Shown: piece after piece, positions 1 to 8,035 of the stretch | How the letters are laid out: each line of letters begins with the position of its first letter | Numbering within the stretch: position 1 is the stretch's first letter | Origin: an uncultured Lachnoclostridium sp. | GTDB lineage: Bacteria; Bacillota; Clostridia; Lachnospirales; Lachnospiraceae | Reading direction: 5' to 3' | DNA length: 27,888 nt | NCBI GenBank assembly: GCA_958425285.1 | Contig: CATZVV010000002.1 | Coordinates: 1 to 27,888, forward strand | Translations under genes and position numbers: made by a program | The notes under the pieces: model-generated | Told to the model about the DNA's origin: nothing | Seen by the model: only the letters and a program-made list of their open reading frames with translations | Database searches by the model: none

Positions 1-1001
1 ACCGATCCGGAGTACCTTTGATTGAGATTGTATCAGAGCCCGACATGCGAAGCGCAGATGAGGTAATTGCTTATCTGGAGAAGCTTCGCATGATTATTCA
101 GTATTTAGGAGCATCCGATTGTAAGTTAAATGAAGGTTCTATGCGGGCAGATGTAAATTTATCAGTGCGGGAAACCGGTGCAAGTGAATTTGGAACCCGT
201 ACAGAAATGAAGAATCTGAATTCTTTTAAGGCAATTGCAAGAGCGATTGAAGGAGAACGTCAGAGACAGATTGATTTAATTGAGAGTGGCGAATCGGTGG
301 TTCAGGAGACGCGGCGTTGGGATGATACAAAAGAATCTTCTTATGCCATGCGATCCAAGGAAGATGCACAGGATTATCGCTATTTTCCAGATCCAGATCT
401 GGCTCCGATTCGAATTGGTGATGAATGGTTACAGGAAGTAAAAGGTCGCCAGACGGAATTTCGGGATGAAAAGAGAAATCGATATAAAGAAGAGTTCGGA
501 ATACCGGAATATGATATTGATATTATTACCGGTACAAAAAAACTTGCTGACATCTTTGAAGAAACAGTGGCATTGTGTAAGAATGCCAAAAAGGTCTCAA
601 ACTGGTTAATGGGCGAGACGATGCGACTCCTGAAGGAAAAGGAAATGGAGTCGGAGGATATTGCTTTTTCCCCTGAAAATCTAGCAAAGCTGATTAGACT
701 TACGGACGAAAATGCAATCAATTCGTCAGTGGCAAAAGAGGTATTTGAAAAGGTATTTCTTGAGGATATAGACCCTCTGCAATATGTGGAGGAAAATGGA
801 TTAAAGACAGTAAACGATGAGGGGGCATTACGGGAAACCATTGAAAGGATTGTATTAGCAAATCCACAATCGGTTGAAGATTATCATGCCGGGAAGACAA
901 AAGCCATTGGATTTCTGGTAGGTCAGACTATGAAAGAAATGAAGGGGAAAGCAGATCCGGGAATGGTGAATCAGATACTAAAGGAGTTGCTGGAAAAGTA
1001 G
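1..1001 (+). CDS. gatB: Asp-tRNA(Asn)/Glu-tRNA(Gln) amidotransferase subunit B (5' end outside window)
   Basis: GatB is the kinase/transamidase subunit of GatCAB, which converts misacylated Glu-tRNA(Gln) and Asp-tRNA(Asn) to Gln-tRNA and Asn-tRNA in the cytoplasm. The reading frame is open from base 3, where RSGVPLIEIVSEPDM matches the GatB core, so the gene starts before the window and about 333 C-terminal residues are present. Visible family blocks are the catalytic-domain stretch around TRTEMKNLNSFKAI, the RRWDD and SKEDAQDYRYFPDPDL motifs, and the helical C-terminal YqeY-like tail (KAIGFLVGQTMKEMKG). The end is intact (TAG 999-1001). The PilZ gene follows after 14 nt, so the two are probably cotranscribed. 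gatC and gatA would be expected upstream. No anomaly seen. Confidence 0.97.
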   Translation, partial: RSGVPLIEIVSEPDMRSADEVIAYLEKLRMIIQYLGASDCKLNEGSMRADVNLSVRETGASEFGTRTEMKNLNSFKAIARAIEGERQRQIDLIESGESVVQETRRWDDTKESSYAMRSKEDAQDYRYFPDPDLAPIRIGDEWLQEVKGRQTEFRDEKRNRYKEEFGIPEYDIDIITGTKKLADIFEETVALCKNAKKVSNWLMGETMRLLKEKEMESEDIAFSPENLAKLIRLTDENAINSSVAKEVFEKVFLEDIDPLQYVEENGLKTVNDEGALRETIERIVLANPQSVEDYHAGKTKAIGFLVGQTMKEMKGKADPGMVNQILKELLEK

Positions 1002-1015
1002 AATGGAGGAAGGAT

Positions 1016-1363
1016 ATGGAGGAGCAAAGACGATTTAAACGGCTTCCGGTTCATTTGGAATTGGAAGTTTCTACACTCTTTAAACAGAATAACGCAGTTG
1101 TTACGGACATTCATGCACCAATTGAGGTGTTTGATGTTTCGAAAGGCGGGCTGGGTTTCCGGTCAAAGAGTGTTTTGCCGGTTGGTTATTATTTTAATGC
1201 AAGGCTGGAACTTGATCAAAAGCAGGCGGCATTGAACTGTGTAGTGCGTATTATCCGCTCTCAGGATAATGGGATAAGTGGTTATATTTATGGCTGTGAA
1301 ATTGTAGGAGCGGCATCTATCATGGATTATGTATTTGAGGAGTATGAAAATACAATTCGGTAG
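1016..1363 (+). CDS. PilZ domain protein (probable c-di-GMP receptor)
   Basis: This 115-residue protein is essentially one PilZ domain, the family that binds cyclic di-GMP. Both binding motifs are visible: RxxxR at residues 5-9 (RRFKR) and the D/NxSxxG motif at residues 40-45 (DVSKGG), followed by a beta-barrel pattern. No membrane segment or second domain is seen, so it is probably a single-domain adaptor that signals by protein contact. ATG 1016 is preceded by GGAGGAAGG (1005-1013). It lies 14 nt after gatB and ends before a terminator at 1384, so it is the last gene of that transcription unit. Its target cannot be told from sequence. The FliK-like gene at 6118-7869 shows that motility-type proteins are encoded nearby, but a link is only inference. 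Confidence 0.9.
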   Translation: MEEQRRFKRLPVHLELEVSTLFKQNNAVVTDIHAPIEVFDVSKGGLGFRSKSVLPVGYYFNARLELDQKQAALNCVVRIIRSQDNGISGYIYGCEIVGAASIMDYVFEEYENTIR

Positions 1364-1383
1364 TTTGTTGTAAAGATAGAAGG

Positions 1384-1416
1384 AGACCGTTGTTTTGGCA
1401 ATGGTCTTTTTCTGTC
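1384..1416 (+). terminator. Rho-independent terminator after gatB-pilZ unit
   Basis: An 8-bp stem (AGACCGTT 1384-1391 with AATGGTCT 1400-1407, one G-T pair) and an 8-nt loop are followed by a T-rich tract (TTTTTCTGTC, from 1406). It closes the gatB-pilZ unit and separates it from the AT-rich block that follows. Confidence 0.8.
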
Positions 1417-1548
1417 TTTTTGGTTATGTTAAAAGGAATGTGAGTGATGAAACAAGGATTGAACATTATAATGCTTAGGAAATTATATGTGATATACATA
1501 TAGAAAAAATATAATTAAATAATAGGAAATGAAGAAAAAATGAAAAGA

Positions 1549-1575
1549 TTGACTTAAACGTAAAAAAATGATAAT
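1549..1575 (+). promoter_or_regulatory. Sigma-A type promoter for the secreted protein / ABC block
   Basis: TTGACT at 1549-1554 is a 5/6 match to the -35 box. Candidate -10 boxes are GATAAT at 1570-1575 (5/6, 15-bp spacing) or TAATAT at 1572-1577 (4/6, 17-bp spacing). Transcription would start near 1582-1585 and give a leader of about 70 nt before ATG 1655. This argues against translation starting at the upstream in-frame ATG 1585. Confidence 0.6.
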
Positions 1576-1654
1576 ATAAATAAAATGGGAAAGAGAGGTG
1601 TAAGAATGTATAAGAGCAGGGTTTATCATGAAATGACAAAGGGAGGAATTTGTA

Positions 1655-2190
1655 ATGAGAAAGGGATTATGCATTGGGAAAATAGTATTATTGTTGACTT
1701 TTGTATTTTAGGGGAAAGTATGAGTGAAGCTAAAACAGCCAGCAGATTATATAATTCGGGGAAGTACCATTATTTAGCTACTATGACAACACAAGAGTAT
1801 AAAACAAAGCGATACCCTATCACAGAATCACAGGCAAAACATAAGAAAGGTTATATTACAACAATCAGTGTAAATAATTCAAAGACAACATCTGTGTCTG
1901 CATCGCAAGCAATTTCTGTAGGGTGTTCCTATTTTGTAGATGTTTCAGCTTCTTTATCCCTTACCCAGACAGCATCCTATACAGTAGGAACATCTGTTTC
2001 GTATAGTATACCTAAGTCAAAAGCTACAGGATATTATAGAATAGAGGTTGTTTATCCTGGGTATAAAACTGAAAAACAGGTTGCACGATATAATTATAAT
2101 TTTTCAAAGTCTAAAGTGACATACCGAGGAAATGTAGAATATATACCTCAAAATAGTGGGATGTATAAAGAATTAGTTCATTATGCGTAA
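1655..2190 (+). pseudogene. Small secreted Ser/Thr-rich protein, apparent frameshift in the signal peptide
   Basis: A strong ribosome binding site (GGGAGGA 1641-1647) precedes ATG 1655, which begins MRKGLCIGKIVLLLTFVF and then meets TAG at 1709-1711. The body of the protein continues in the next frame (LGESMSEAKTAS...) to TAA at 2190. Adding one T to the T4 tract at 1706-1709 joins them into one protein of about 179 residues with a complete signal peptide: a KG/K positive start, a hydrophobic core and an SEAKTAS cleavage region. The body has long runs of alternating Ser/Thr and hydrophobic residues (SASQAISVGCSYFVDVSASL, TQTASYTVGTSVSYSIP), which suggests beta-strands or amphipathic hairpins. 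Translation might restart at ATG 1720, which has GGGG at 1711-1714 in front of it, but that product would lack the signal peptide. I recognise no family. Programmed -1 frameshifting or a sequencing error are alternatives to mutation. Confidence 0.7.
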
Positions 2191-2232
2191 TCTGGTAGTT
2201 TGGAGAATCTAATATTGCTTAGACGTTAAGAA

Positions 2233-2272
2233 AAGAAGCGGTTAGAAATATAGTTTCTTCTGACTGCTTCTT
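2233..2272 (+). terminator. Strong hairpin between secreted-protein gene and ABC operon (terminator or attenuator)
   Basis: A 15-bp stem (AAGAAGCGGTTAGAA at 2233-2247 with TTCTGACTGCTTCTT at 2258-2272, two G-T pairs) has a 10-nt loop. The bases after it (ATGCATTTATCGC) are not a clean U tract. No convincing promoter lies between it and ATG 2319, so it is more likely a leaky terminator or an mRNA-stabilising hairpin that sets different expression for the secreted protein and the transporter genes. Confidence 0.65.
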
Positions 2273-2318
2273 ATGCATTTATCGCATTTGTTCATAGTAT
2301 AAAAAGAGAGGGAAAGAT

Positions 2319-3443
2319 ATGTTGAATAAGTTCTCAAAAGAGAAGAAAAAAATATGTGTTGTGTTTTGCATTTTGTTATTTGTTTTACCACTTTTGAGTT
2401 GCAAGCAAAAAGGAGATGAGCAGATAACAGTTACAGAAGAGAAAAATCACTTGCTGAGTGAAATTGGAACGAAAATAAAGGAAAATGAACTTGTTATTCT
2501 GACAGAGAATCTGGATTATTGTTTTTATAACAGTTTTTCTTACGGTCGTGAAATTGTCTTGGAGGTATTATCGAAGAAAGAAATTAATACGGATAAAGTG
2601 AATGTTTCAATGGATGTATCTATACCATATAAATACAGTGTAGAGGAATGTGAAGATGAGTTCCCATATTATTTGTATGCTTCTTATAGGAAGTTGGACT
2701 GGGAAAAGGCAGGAACACTTATTGCACAAGGCTCAGAACAATTTCATGATTATATAGAGCAGTATAAAGCGGATTTTGCGAAGATTGATTTAAAGGAAAT
2801 TAATAAAATATATCGCTATCGAATTACGATTAATTTTGAGGCGGTTGAATTGGGAGAAGAAGAAGATATTAGCTATGTAACAATTCTTTATGATGGACAG
2901 CAGTTTGCAAAAAATATAGGTCATATTAAATTCTATAATAAGAAAAATCCATTTAAGGTAAATGGATTTGATACAGAAGTATGTTCAGCTCTTGGTATTC
3001 GGATGAATTCAAATGATACCGGTACAATGACGTATAGGGGTGGACAGTTTAAGGCAAAAAAAGATGTTGAATTACAAAATATTTATTTATATCAATCTCA
3101 ATGTAAAATTACTGGTTGTTCTCTTGATATTACCACACCTAAAACAACCTATAATCAAAAGTGGGAGTCAGGGAAGTCAATTATAGTTCCTGCTGGTTCA
3201 AAGCTAAGTTTAGACATATCAATTGAAAATCCGGCATTTTCGAGAAATATGTTTTGTGGTATGAATCAATATTTAGTACTAGAATATAAACAGGGTGGCA
3301 AGGAATATAGAACATATATGGAATTGTCTTTTACAACACAGCTTTCAGCTTATGAAGCGTATGCTTATTTATATGATGAAATCAATATATATTCATATTA
3401 TAGTAATTTTCTTGCTTATTACAATATGAGGGAGATAAATTGA
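2319..3443 (+). CDS. Predicted lipoprotein of unknown function, first gene of ABC exporter operon
   Basis: This 374-residue protein has a Lys-rich start, a hydrophobic stretch (residues 12-26) and a lipobox-like PLLSC with Cys28, so it is probably lipid-anchored on the outer face of the membrane. The rest is soluble and rich in Tyr, Lys and Glu. The second half (GFDTEVCSALGIRMNSNDTG, QSQCKITGCSLDITTPKTTY) reads like beta-sandwich material with several Cys. I recognise no domain. ATG 2319 follows GAGAGGGAAAG. The stop TGA (3441-3443) overlaps the ATG of the adaptor gene by one base (TGATG), which indicates translational coupling. Its position ahead of an adaptor, an ATPase and a permease suggests it is the outer, substrate-contacting or immunity-type partner of the transporter; that is inference from order alone. 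Confidence 0.8.
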   Translation: MLNKFSKEKKKICVVFCILLFVLPLLSCKQKGDEQITVTEEKNHLLSEIGTKIKENELVILTENLDYCFYNSFSYGREIVLEVLSKKEINTDKVNVSMDVSIPYKYSVEECEDEFPYYLYASYRKLDWEKAGTLIAQGSEQFHDYIEQYKADFAKIDLKEINKIYRYRITINFEAVELGEEEDISYVTILYDGQQFAKNIGHIKFYNKKNPFKVNGFDTEVCSALGIRMNSNDTGTMTYRGGQFKAKKDVELQNIYLYQSQCKITGCSLDITTPKTTYNQKWESGKSIIVPAGSKLSLDISIENPAFSRNMFCGMNQYLVLEYKQGGKEYRTYMELSFTTQLSAYEAYAYLYDEINIYSYYSNFLAYYNMREIN

Positions 3444-4255
3444 TGAGGAGTAGGATAATATTATTTTTTACGCTATTTTTAATTTATTTATTTCCTATAG
3501 GAGTTTTATATTATATATCAGAGTCAGAACAGAAAAATTATATGTACGAAAATAATGTTGTTATACAGGAAAAGTCATATGGTACGACTTTTCCTGTAGA
3601 GAGAGTTACAATTGATGAATATTTGACAGTAGATGTTGTTGGAGTTAGTACGGAATATCTGTTTCAGGAACTAGATAAAAGTAGTGAAATAAAATGGTTG
3701 GTCAATAAGGGTGATGAAGTCTTTAAAGGAGATATTATAGCAAAACAGCAATCACAGGAGATTATAAGTAAATATAATGGTATTGTAAAAGAAATCAAAG
3801 GTGCAGGGATTAAGATATTATCATTTGATGAGACTGCATGGGAATGTTATGTGAATAAAGAGGACTTAAAATATTTTAATCAATCTGTTTTACTGGATCG
3901 ATTAGGTAATAAAGTTAATGTCTTACGTATTTCTAATCAAATTTTAGATGGTAAAGTGAAAGTTATTTTTAAGTTAAGTAATGAAAAGTGTGTTTATGGA
4001 CAGAAAAAAAAGGATTTCAAATTATATACAGGTAACCGATTTGAAAATGTACTAGCAGTGTCATCGGATTGTGTATATGAAAAAAAAGGTGAATACTATG
4101 TCAGAACGATTGATGAAGCTGGTAATTTTTTGAGCGAAGTTCAGGTCGAAAAGGGATATGTAAGTGTTGGTTTTACATGTGTTACAGGTGTTGCTGAGGG
4201 AACTTTATGTGATGCAGGGTATAAAAGCTACATTGAAGATATGGTGGAAGAATAA
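3443..4255 (+). CDS. MacA/HlyD-like membrane-fusion (adaptor) protein of an ABC exporter
   Basis: The 270-residue product has one N-terminal membrane anchor (residues 4-25), then an extracytoplasmic part. A split lipoyl-like (barrel-sandwich) segment is visible at about residues 83-126: WLVNKGDEVFKGDIIAKQ and YNGIVKEIKGAGIKI, the pattern 'outside plus G-D-x-V-x-K-G' of RND/HlyD adaptors. A C-terminal segment (residues 200-240, ENVLAVSSDCVYEKKGEYYV, then VQVEKGY) resembles the membrane-proximal domain of MacA. It is short for the family and lacks a long coiled-coil hairpin, as in many Gram-positive adaptors. ATG 3443 is preferred over TTG 3440; GAGGGA at 3429-3434 is the ribosome binding site. 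The gene sits between the lipoprotein and ATPase genes with an overlap on one side and 1 nt on the other, so it works with that transporter. Confidence 0.8.
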   Translation: MRSRIILFFTLFLIYLFPIGVLYYISESEQKNYMYENNVVIQEKSYGTTFPVERVTIDEYLTVDVVGVSTEYLFQELDKSSEIKWLVNKGDEVFKGDIIAKQQSQEIISKYNGIVKEIKGAGIKILSFDETAWECYVNKEDLKYFNQSVLLDRLGNKVNVLRISNQILDGKVKVIFKLSNEKCVYGQKKKDFKLYTGNRFENVLAVSSDCVYEKKGEYYVRTIDEAGNFLSEVQVEKGYVSVGFTCVTGVAEGTLCDAGYKSYIEDMVEE

Positions 4256-4256
4256 A

Positions 4257-4910
4257 ATGGATAAATTAGTAATAAGCTTAGAACATATAAAAAAAACATA
4301 TGGTGATAAAGTTGTTCTTGAGGATATTAATTTAAAAATTACAAATGATAGTTTTATTTCTATATTAGGTAAATCAGGTGCCGGCAAGTCGACTTTAATG
4401 AATATAGTTGGGTTGATTGAGCATTTTGATGGGGGAACATATCGCTTTAATGATAAAGTGTTAAAGAGAAAAAAAGATTATGCTATGCTTCGATTAAGTG
4501 AAATTGGGTTTGTTTTTCAATCATATAATTTAATTCCAACTTTAACATGTCGAGAAAATATTGAACTGCCAATGATTTATAGTTCTGCAAGTATATCGCA
4601 GGATGTTTATATGGAACTTGCAGAAGAACTTGGAATATCAGATCTCTTGGATAAACCCATTAATATATTGAGTGGTGGTGAAAAGCAAAGAATTGCAATT
4701 GTGCGTGCGTTGGTTATGAATCCGAAATTAATTATTGCAGATGAACCTACAGGAAATTTAGATGACGAAAATAAATTTTTGGTTTTTGACATGTTGAAAA
4801 GGGAATATAGAAGAGGTAGGGCGGTTTTGATTATTACACACGACAGTAGTTTGGCAAAAAAAACATCTCAAACATATATCTTGAGGGAGGGAAGGTTATA
4901 TGAGTGTTAA
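4257..4910 (+). CDS. ABC transporter ATP-binding protein, MacB/LolD type
   Basis: This 217-residue cytoplasmic ATPase carries every ABC motif: Walker A GKSGAGKST (38-46), Q-loop FQSYN with Gln88, signature LSGGEKQR (138-145), Walker B LIIADEPT (158-165), D-loop GNLDD and switch His195 (THD). The sequence around FVFQSYNLIPTLT and ADEPTGNLDDEN is typical of the MacB/LolD/FtsE branch, which drives mechanotransmission-type transporters rather than uptake systems. The frame is open further upstream to 4164, but ATG 4257 is chosen. It lies 1 nt after the adaptor stop, is followed at once by the conserved MDKLVISLEHIKKTYG start, and has GGTGGAAG in front. Its end overlaps the permease start by 11 nt, so the two subunits are translationally coupled. 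Confidence 0.95.
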   Translation: MDKLVISLEHIKKTYGDKVVLEDINLKITNDSFISILGKSGAGKSTLMNIVGLIEHFDGGTYRFNDKVLKRKKDYAMLRLSEIGFVFQSYNLIPTLTCRENIELPMIYSSASISQDVYMELAEELGISDLLDKPINILSGGEKQRIAIVRALVMNPKLIIADEPTGNLDDENKFLVFDMLKREYRRGRAVLIITHDSSLAKKTSQTYILREGRLYEC

Positions 4911-6093
4911 ACATATTTTGCTAAATGGGATTTTAATGTCATGGAAACAGAGAAAAAACTATTTATTGCTTTCTGTTACAGTTGTATTATCTTTCTCTTT
5001 TTTGTTGGGATTTTTATGTTATACAGATACAAAAAATTATAATGATACAAAAGAAATTTTTAGTATGCCTAATAATTTGATTCTAGTACATGGAGAAACA
5101 GATGAAACTAGTGTAAAAAAAATGAATGTGGTAAAACAGTATTGTGAAAAAAGGAAAAATTTTTTTTGTTATGAATATTATGAGCAACAAATTAGACTTC
5201 TACAATATGGAAGTTTAGTAGCAAGTGTGAATATAATTCCAAATAATATTTTCGGATATTATCAAGATAATTCTACAAAAATTGAATTATCGGGAAGTGA
5301 TGAAATCTCACTTAAGGAAAATGAAGCTGTTATTAGTGATGAATTGTATAGAATACTAAAACAAAGTAAGAATAATGAGGCTGTTAGCATCAATATTCCG
5401 ATTTCATTAAAAAATGGAGAAGTCTATCATAAAAGGTACACGATTAATGACACTTATAAAACAAATGGAATGGATGATTTACTTTTTGATTCGGATGTTG
5501 GAGTAACGGGAAACGTAACAATACTTATCCCCCAAGATTCAGAATTTGTATATGATTTAGACTATGACAATATTAGTTTGGCAATTTGGAGTGAAGATGC
5601 AGATGAAGTATTAACACTAATTAATAACCTTGGGCTTGCATATTACTCTCCTTATGAGATGCAAAAGGAAAGTTTGGAAACTACAAAAAATAATATGAAC
5701 GTTAAGTTTGTTATTGCACTTGTTCTTTTTATTTTACTTGGCTTCAATTTATATAGTAGTTTTATGAACGTGTTGACGAAGCGTGAATATGAAATAGGTA
5801 TACGGCGAGCTCTAGGGGCAGGTAAAACACAAATTATATTGCAGTTTTTTGTAGAATGCTTTATTGTTATGATAATTAATATTTTATTATCTGTTGGCAT
5901 TGTGTGTTGGCTTGCAATTTTATATAAGGTCACATTTTATTGGGTATTTGATGAAATTTTAGTTATATACATAAGTAAATATTCAATATATAGTTTTTTA
6001 GTTTGTAGCTTATGTTTATCTTTGTTTTTTGGCTTTATTTTTTCCTTACAGTCAACACAAATTGAAATTATTAAGTACTTAAAGGGAGAATAA
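4900..6093 (+). CDS. FtsX/MacB-like ABC transporter permease
   Basis: This 397-residue permease has the four-helix MacB layout: TM1 at residues 21-41, a large extracytoplasmic domain at about 45-265, then TM2 (270-291), TM3 (319-341) and TM4 (363-384). After TM2 comes the family-defining cytoplasmic segment TKREYEIGIRRALGAGK, the coupling region for the ATPase. MacB-like systems export peptides or move lipoproteins out of the membrane. With the adaptor and lipoprotein genes before it, this makes a complete exporter set. ATG 4900 is preceded by GGGAGGGAAGG. The coding sequence is AT-rich with long homopolymers (eight A near 5115, eight T near 5160). It ends 24 nt before the convergent FliK-like gene, with no clear terminator between them. 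Substrate unknown. Confidence 0.92.
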   Translation: MSVKHILLNGILMSWKQRKNYLLLSVTVVLSFSFLLGFLCYTDTKNYNDTKEIFSMPNNLILVHGETDETSVKKMNVVKQYCEKRKNFFCYEYYEQQIRLLQYGSLVASVNIIPNNIFGYYQDNSTKIELSGSDEISLKENEAVISDELYRILKQSKNNEAVSINIPISLKNGEVYHKRYTINDTYKTNGMDDLLFDSDVGVTGNVTILIPQDSEFVYDLDYDNISLAIWSEDADEVLTLINNLGLAYYSPYEMQKESLETTKNNMNVKFVIALVLFILLGFNLYSSFMNVLTKREYEIGIRRALGAGKTQIILQFFVECFIVMIINILLSVGIVCWLAILYKVTFYWVFDEILVIYISKYSIYSFLVCSLCLSLFFGFIFSLQSTQIEIIKYLKGE

Positions 6094-6117
6094 ATGTTTG
6101 GAACATATGAGGAGTCT

Positions 6118-7869
6118 TTAGGCTCTCAGGTCAAAATTATAACGCTTCATATCGCCGATTGGGATGTCCTGAGCAATAAAGTCCTTGACAATATCAACCT
6201 GCTTTTCCTGTAATGCTGTTTCAGCAGAAAGATAGTACCCCTGTTCACCCAGTGCATCGGAAAGTAGATTCAGATTACGGTCAAATAAGCGTTGAATCTT
6301 TTGAGTTTCCACATAAAATTTAGCAGAGATGGATGAATATTCCTTCTCTAAATGAATATCCAACTGGCCTAAGTGGTCAAGTTCTAAATGTAAAAGTACC
6401 CGTAGCTTTTCCGGGTGCTTTTTTAATGCATCTTTGCGAGTCATGACATATAAATCACCGTGTGCGTTTTCCTCTTTGAGTTTTAGTGGAAGTTGAAGAT
6501 AGGCAAGATTTTCATTTAAAAGTTTCATGAAATCTAAGTTTTGCTGGAGCCCTTTTGCCACATTTCCCAGTTCTCCCAGTGCATTTTTCTGAAAGATTTC
6601 TTCACTAAACCGTGACAGAGTCTTTGTTTGTTCTTCAATTCTCTTATATAACTGATCTAAATTTTCTTTTTGACGAAAAAAACGCGGAGTGATGCTCCAA
6701 TTTGCGATTAATTCACTTTGAATGAGGCTTTGAATATCTTTGGAAGACAGGATGACCGCAACGGAGGTTGTGTCCGCATTTGAAAATGCTGATTTAATGT
6801 TTTCCAAAAGAGATGGGACGGTGATGGTTCCATCTTGAATGGCTGCTTTTGTTTGAAACGAGAGTGGGAAATTTTGTAAATCATTCAAAAGATGAAGTCT
6901 CTGTTCTGGGGTGAAGCGGCTTCCTAACTGGTTTGCTTCAAAGGTTACCGGTGTATCTATGGAAGTCAAGGCTTTCTGCAGAAGTTCGGGTTTTTTCTGC
7001 AGCAGGGTAGTGAGTTCATTTGCAAGAGGCTCGCTTTCTGCGAAAACAAGTTCACCATCTATGATTTGTGCCTGTACGGGAGTTCCGTTAATAAGAAGTT
7101 GTCCTTCGGGAAGAGAACTTCCGTCTGGAAAAGCAGTATGGATTGTCATGGTGAAGGAAGAGGGGGCATTGGTTTCTGGTGATATGAATTCAGGAAGAAG
7201 AGAAAAAAGCTCAGTTCCGATTGCTTTTGCTGCCTTTGGGGCATGGTTCCCGATTAAATCCATTACATGGGTTACAGATTCTGCCAACTGTTCCAGCTTT
7301 GGCATCAGCTGGTGAGTCTGGTTCTGGTATTGCTCGAACTGGGTAAGATTTTCAAGTGTCATCGGATAGTTTAGATGGTTCATTGTGATAACAGCATTTA
7401 CATTTATTTCTGGAAATCCGGCACACAGGCGGAGCGCATCTGCGATGCTTTCCTTACTGATGGAGAGCTGGTTGGTTAAAAGAGCACGTACAACATCCAC
7501 ATTTCGGGAGCTTTTTGGTAGTCCGGCTTCCTCTAATGCTTTCAATACAGTATCGTCCGAATCAAGCATATAAGCATCTGAGATTGCTTTTAAATAAATG
7601 GTACGTCCGGCCGTGGAGGTGACTTGAAAGGCAGCTTCCTGACCAATGGAGTAACGCGAGGCATCGGATAACTGTCCGGTAAATTTTGAGCCATCATTCA
7701 TTTCCAATGTGACCTGATTTCCGCGTACATCTGTTACAACACCTTTTAACACTTGTCCTTCTGATACTCCAATCGAGCTTAATGCACCCTGATGTCCTGT
7801 CATGATACCGGTCCCTGTCATAATTCCACCGCCACCATTTCCCGTGATGGAGTTGCTGCGAATAGCCAT
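6118..7869 (-). CDS. FliK-like flagellar hook-length control family protein
   Basis: The 583-residue protein has an N-terminal Gly-rich stretch with a repeated GIMTG unit. A beta-rich segment follows (GQVLKGVVTDVRGNQVTLEM). Next come a long helical, Gln/Leu-rich middle and a C-terminal region (LHLELDHLGQLDIHLEKEYS, then AKFYVETQKIQRLFDRNL, LSDALGEQGY). That C-terminal pattern matches the FliK C-terminal (Flg_hook) domain, where an 'LG.L.V.L' strand is followed by a helix ending in L...G. ATG 7869 (MAIRSNSITG) is preferred, with GGTGAT just upstream. The frame stays open to a TTG at 7947 that has no ribosome binding site. No other flagellar gene is in the window, so this is an orphan copy. It may instead be a DUF6240-type relative not directly measuring hooks. 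The family call is moderately secure, the function less so. Confidence 0.7.
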   Translation of the reverse strand: MAIRSNSITGNGGGGIMTGTGIMTGHQGALSSIGVSEGQVLKGVVTDVRGNQVTLEMNDGSKFTGQLSDASRYSIGQEAAFQVTSTAGRTIYLKAISDAYMLDSDDTVLKALEEAGLPKSSRNVDVVRALLTNQLSISKESIADALRLCAGFPEINVNAVITMNHLNYPMTLENLTQFEQYQNQTHQLMPKLEQLAESVTHVMDLIGNHAPKAAKAIGTELFSLLPEFISPETNAPSSFTMTIHTAFPDGSSLPEGQLLINGTPVQAQIIDGELVFAESEPLANELTTLLQKKPELLQKALTSIDTPVTFEANQLGSRFTPEQRLHLLNDLQNFPLSFQTKAAIQDGTITVPSLLENIKSAFSNADTTSVAVILSSKDIQSLIQSELIANWSITPRFFRQKENLDQLYKRIEEQTKTLSRFSEEIFQKNALGELGNVAKGLQQNLDFMKLLNENLAYLQLPLKLKEENAHGDLYVMTRKDALKKHPEKLRVLLHLELDHLGQLDIHLEKEYSSISAKFYVETQKIQRLFDRNLNLLSDALGEQGYYLSAETALQEKQVDIVKDFIAQDIPIGDMKRYNFDLRA

Positions 7870-7958
7870 AATATCACCATGCCTTTCCTGCCTGATTTTC
7901 GAACTGATATTTGCAATTATTCTATCCGATTTAACCTCTTTATGCAATGTATTTCGGC

Positions 7959-7987
7959 TTGTTTCACAAAAAAATATATGCTAAAAT
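7959..7987 (+). promoter_or_regulatory. Promoter for uxaC-GH115 unit (extended -10)
   Basis: TTGTTT (7959-7964) is a weak -35 box. After a 17-bp spacer comes TAAAAT (7982-7987), preceded by TG one base upstream, an extended -10. It points at uxaC, whose ATG is at 8036. It lies in the divergent region with the FliK-like gene. I see no clear operator palindrome, so control of xylan use is not visible here. Confidence 0.5.
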
Positions 7988-8035
7988 AGAAAAGAATGCT
8001 TTGGGGTATCAAAAAGTGCTACAAGGAGGACAGCA

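Noticed and set aside
4164..4256. Longer N-terminus for the ABC ATPase
   Set aside because: The extra 31 codons lie inside the adaptor gene, lack a ribosome binding site and do not resemble the family; ATG 4257 fits spacing and homology.
5110..5170. Phase variation by the eight-A and eight-T runs in the permease gene
   Set aside because: The frame is intact and such runs are common in AT-rich coding sequence; no evidence of switching.
1364..6117. Mobile-element ends around the AT-rich block
   Set aside because: I found no transposase, integrase, terminal inverted repeats or direct repeats at the borders; base bias alone does not define an element.
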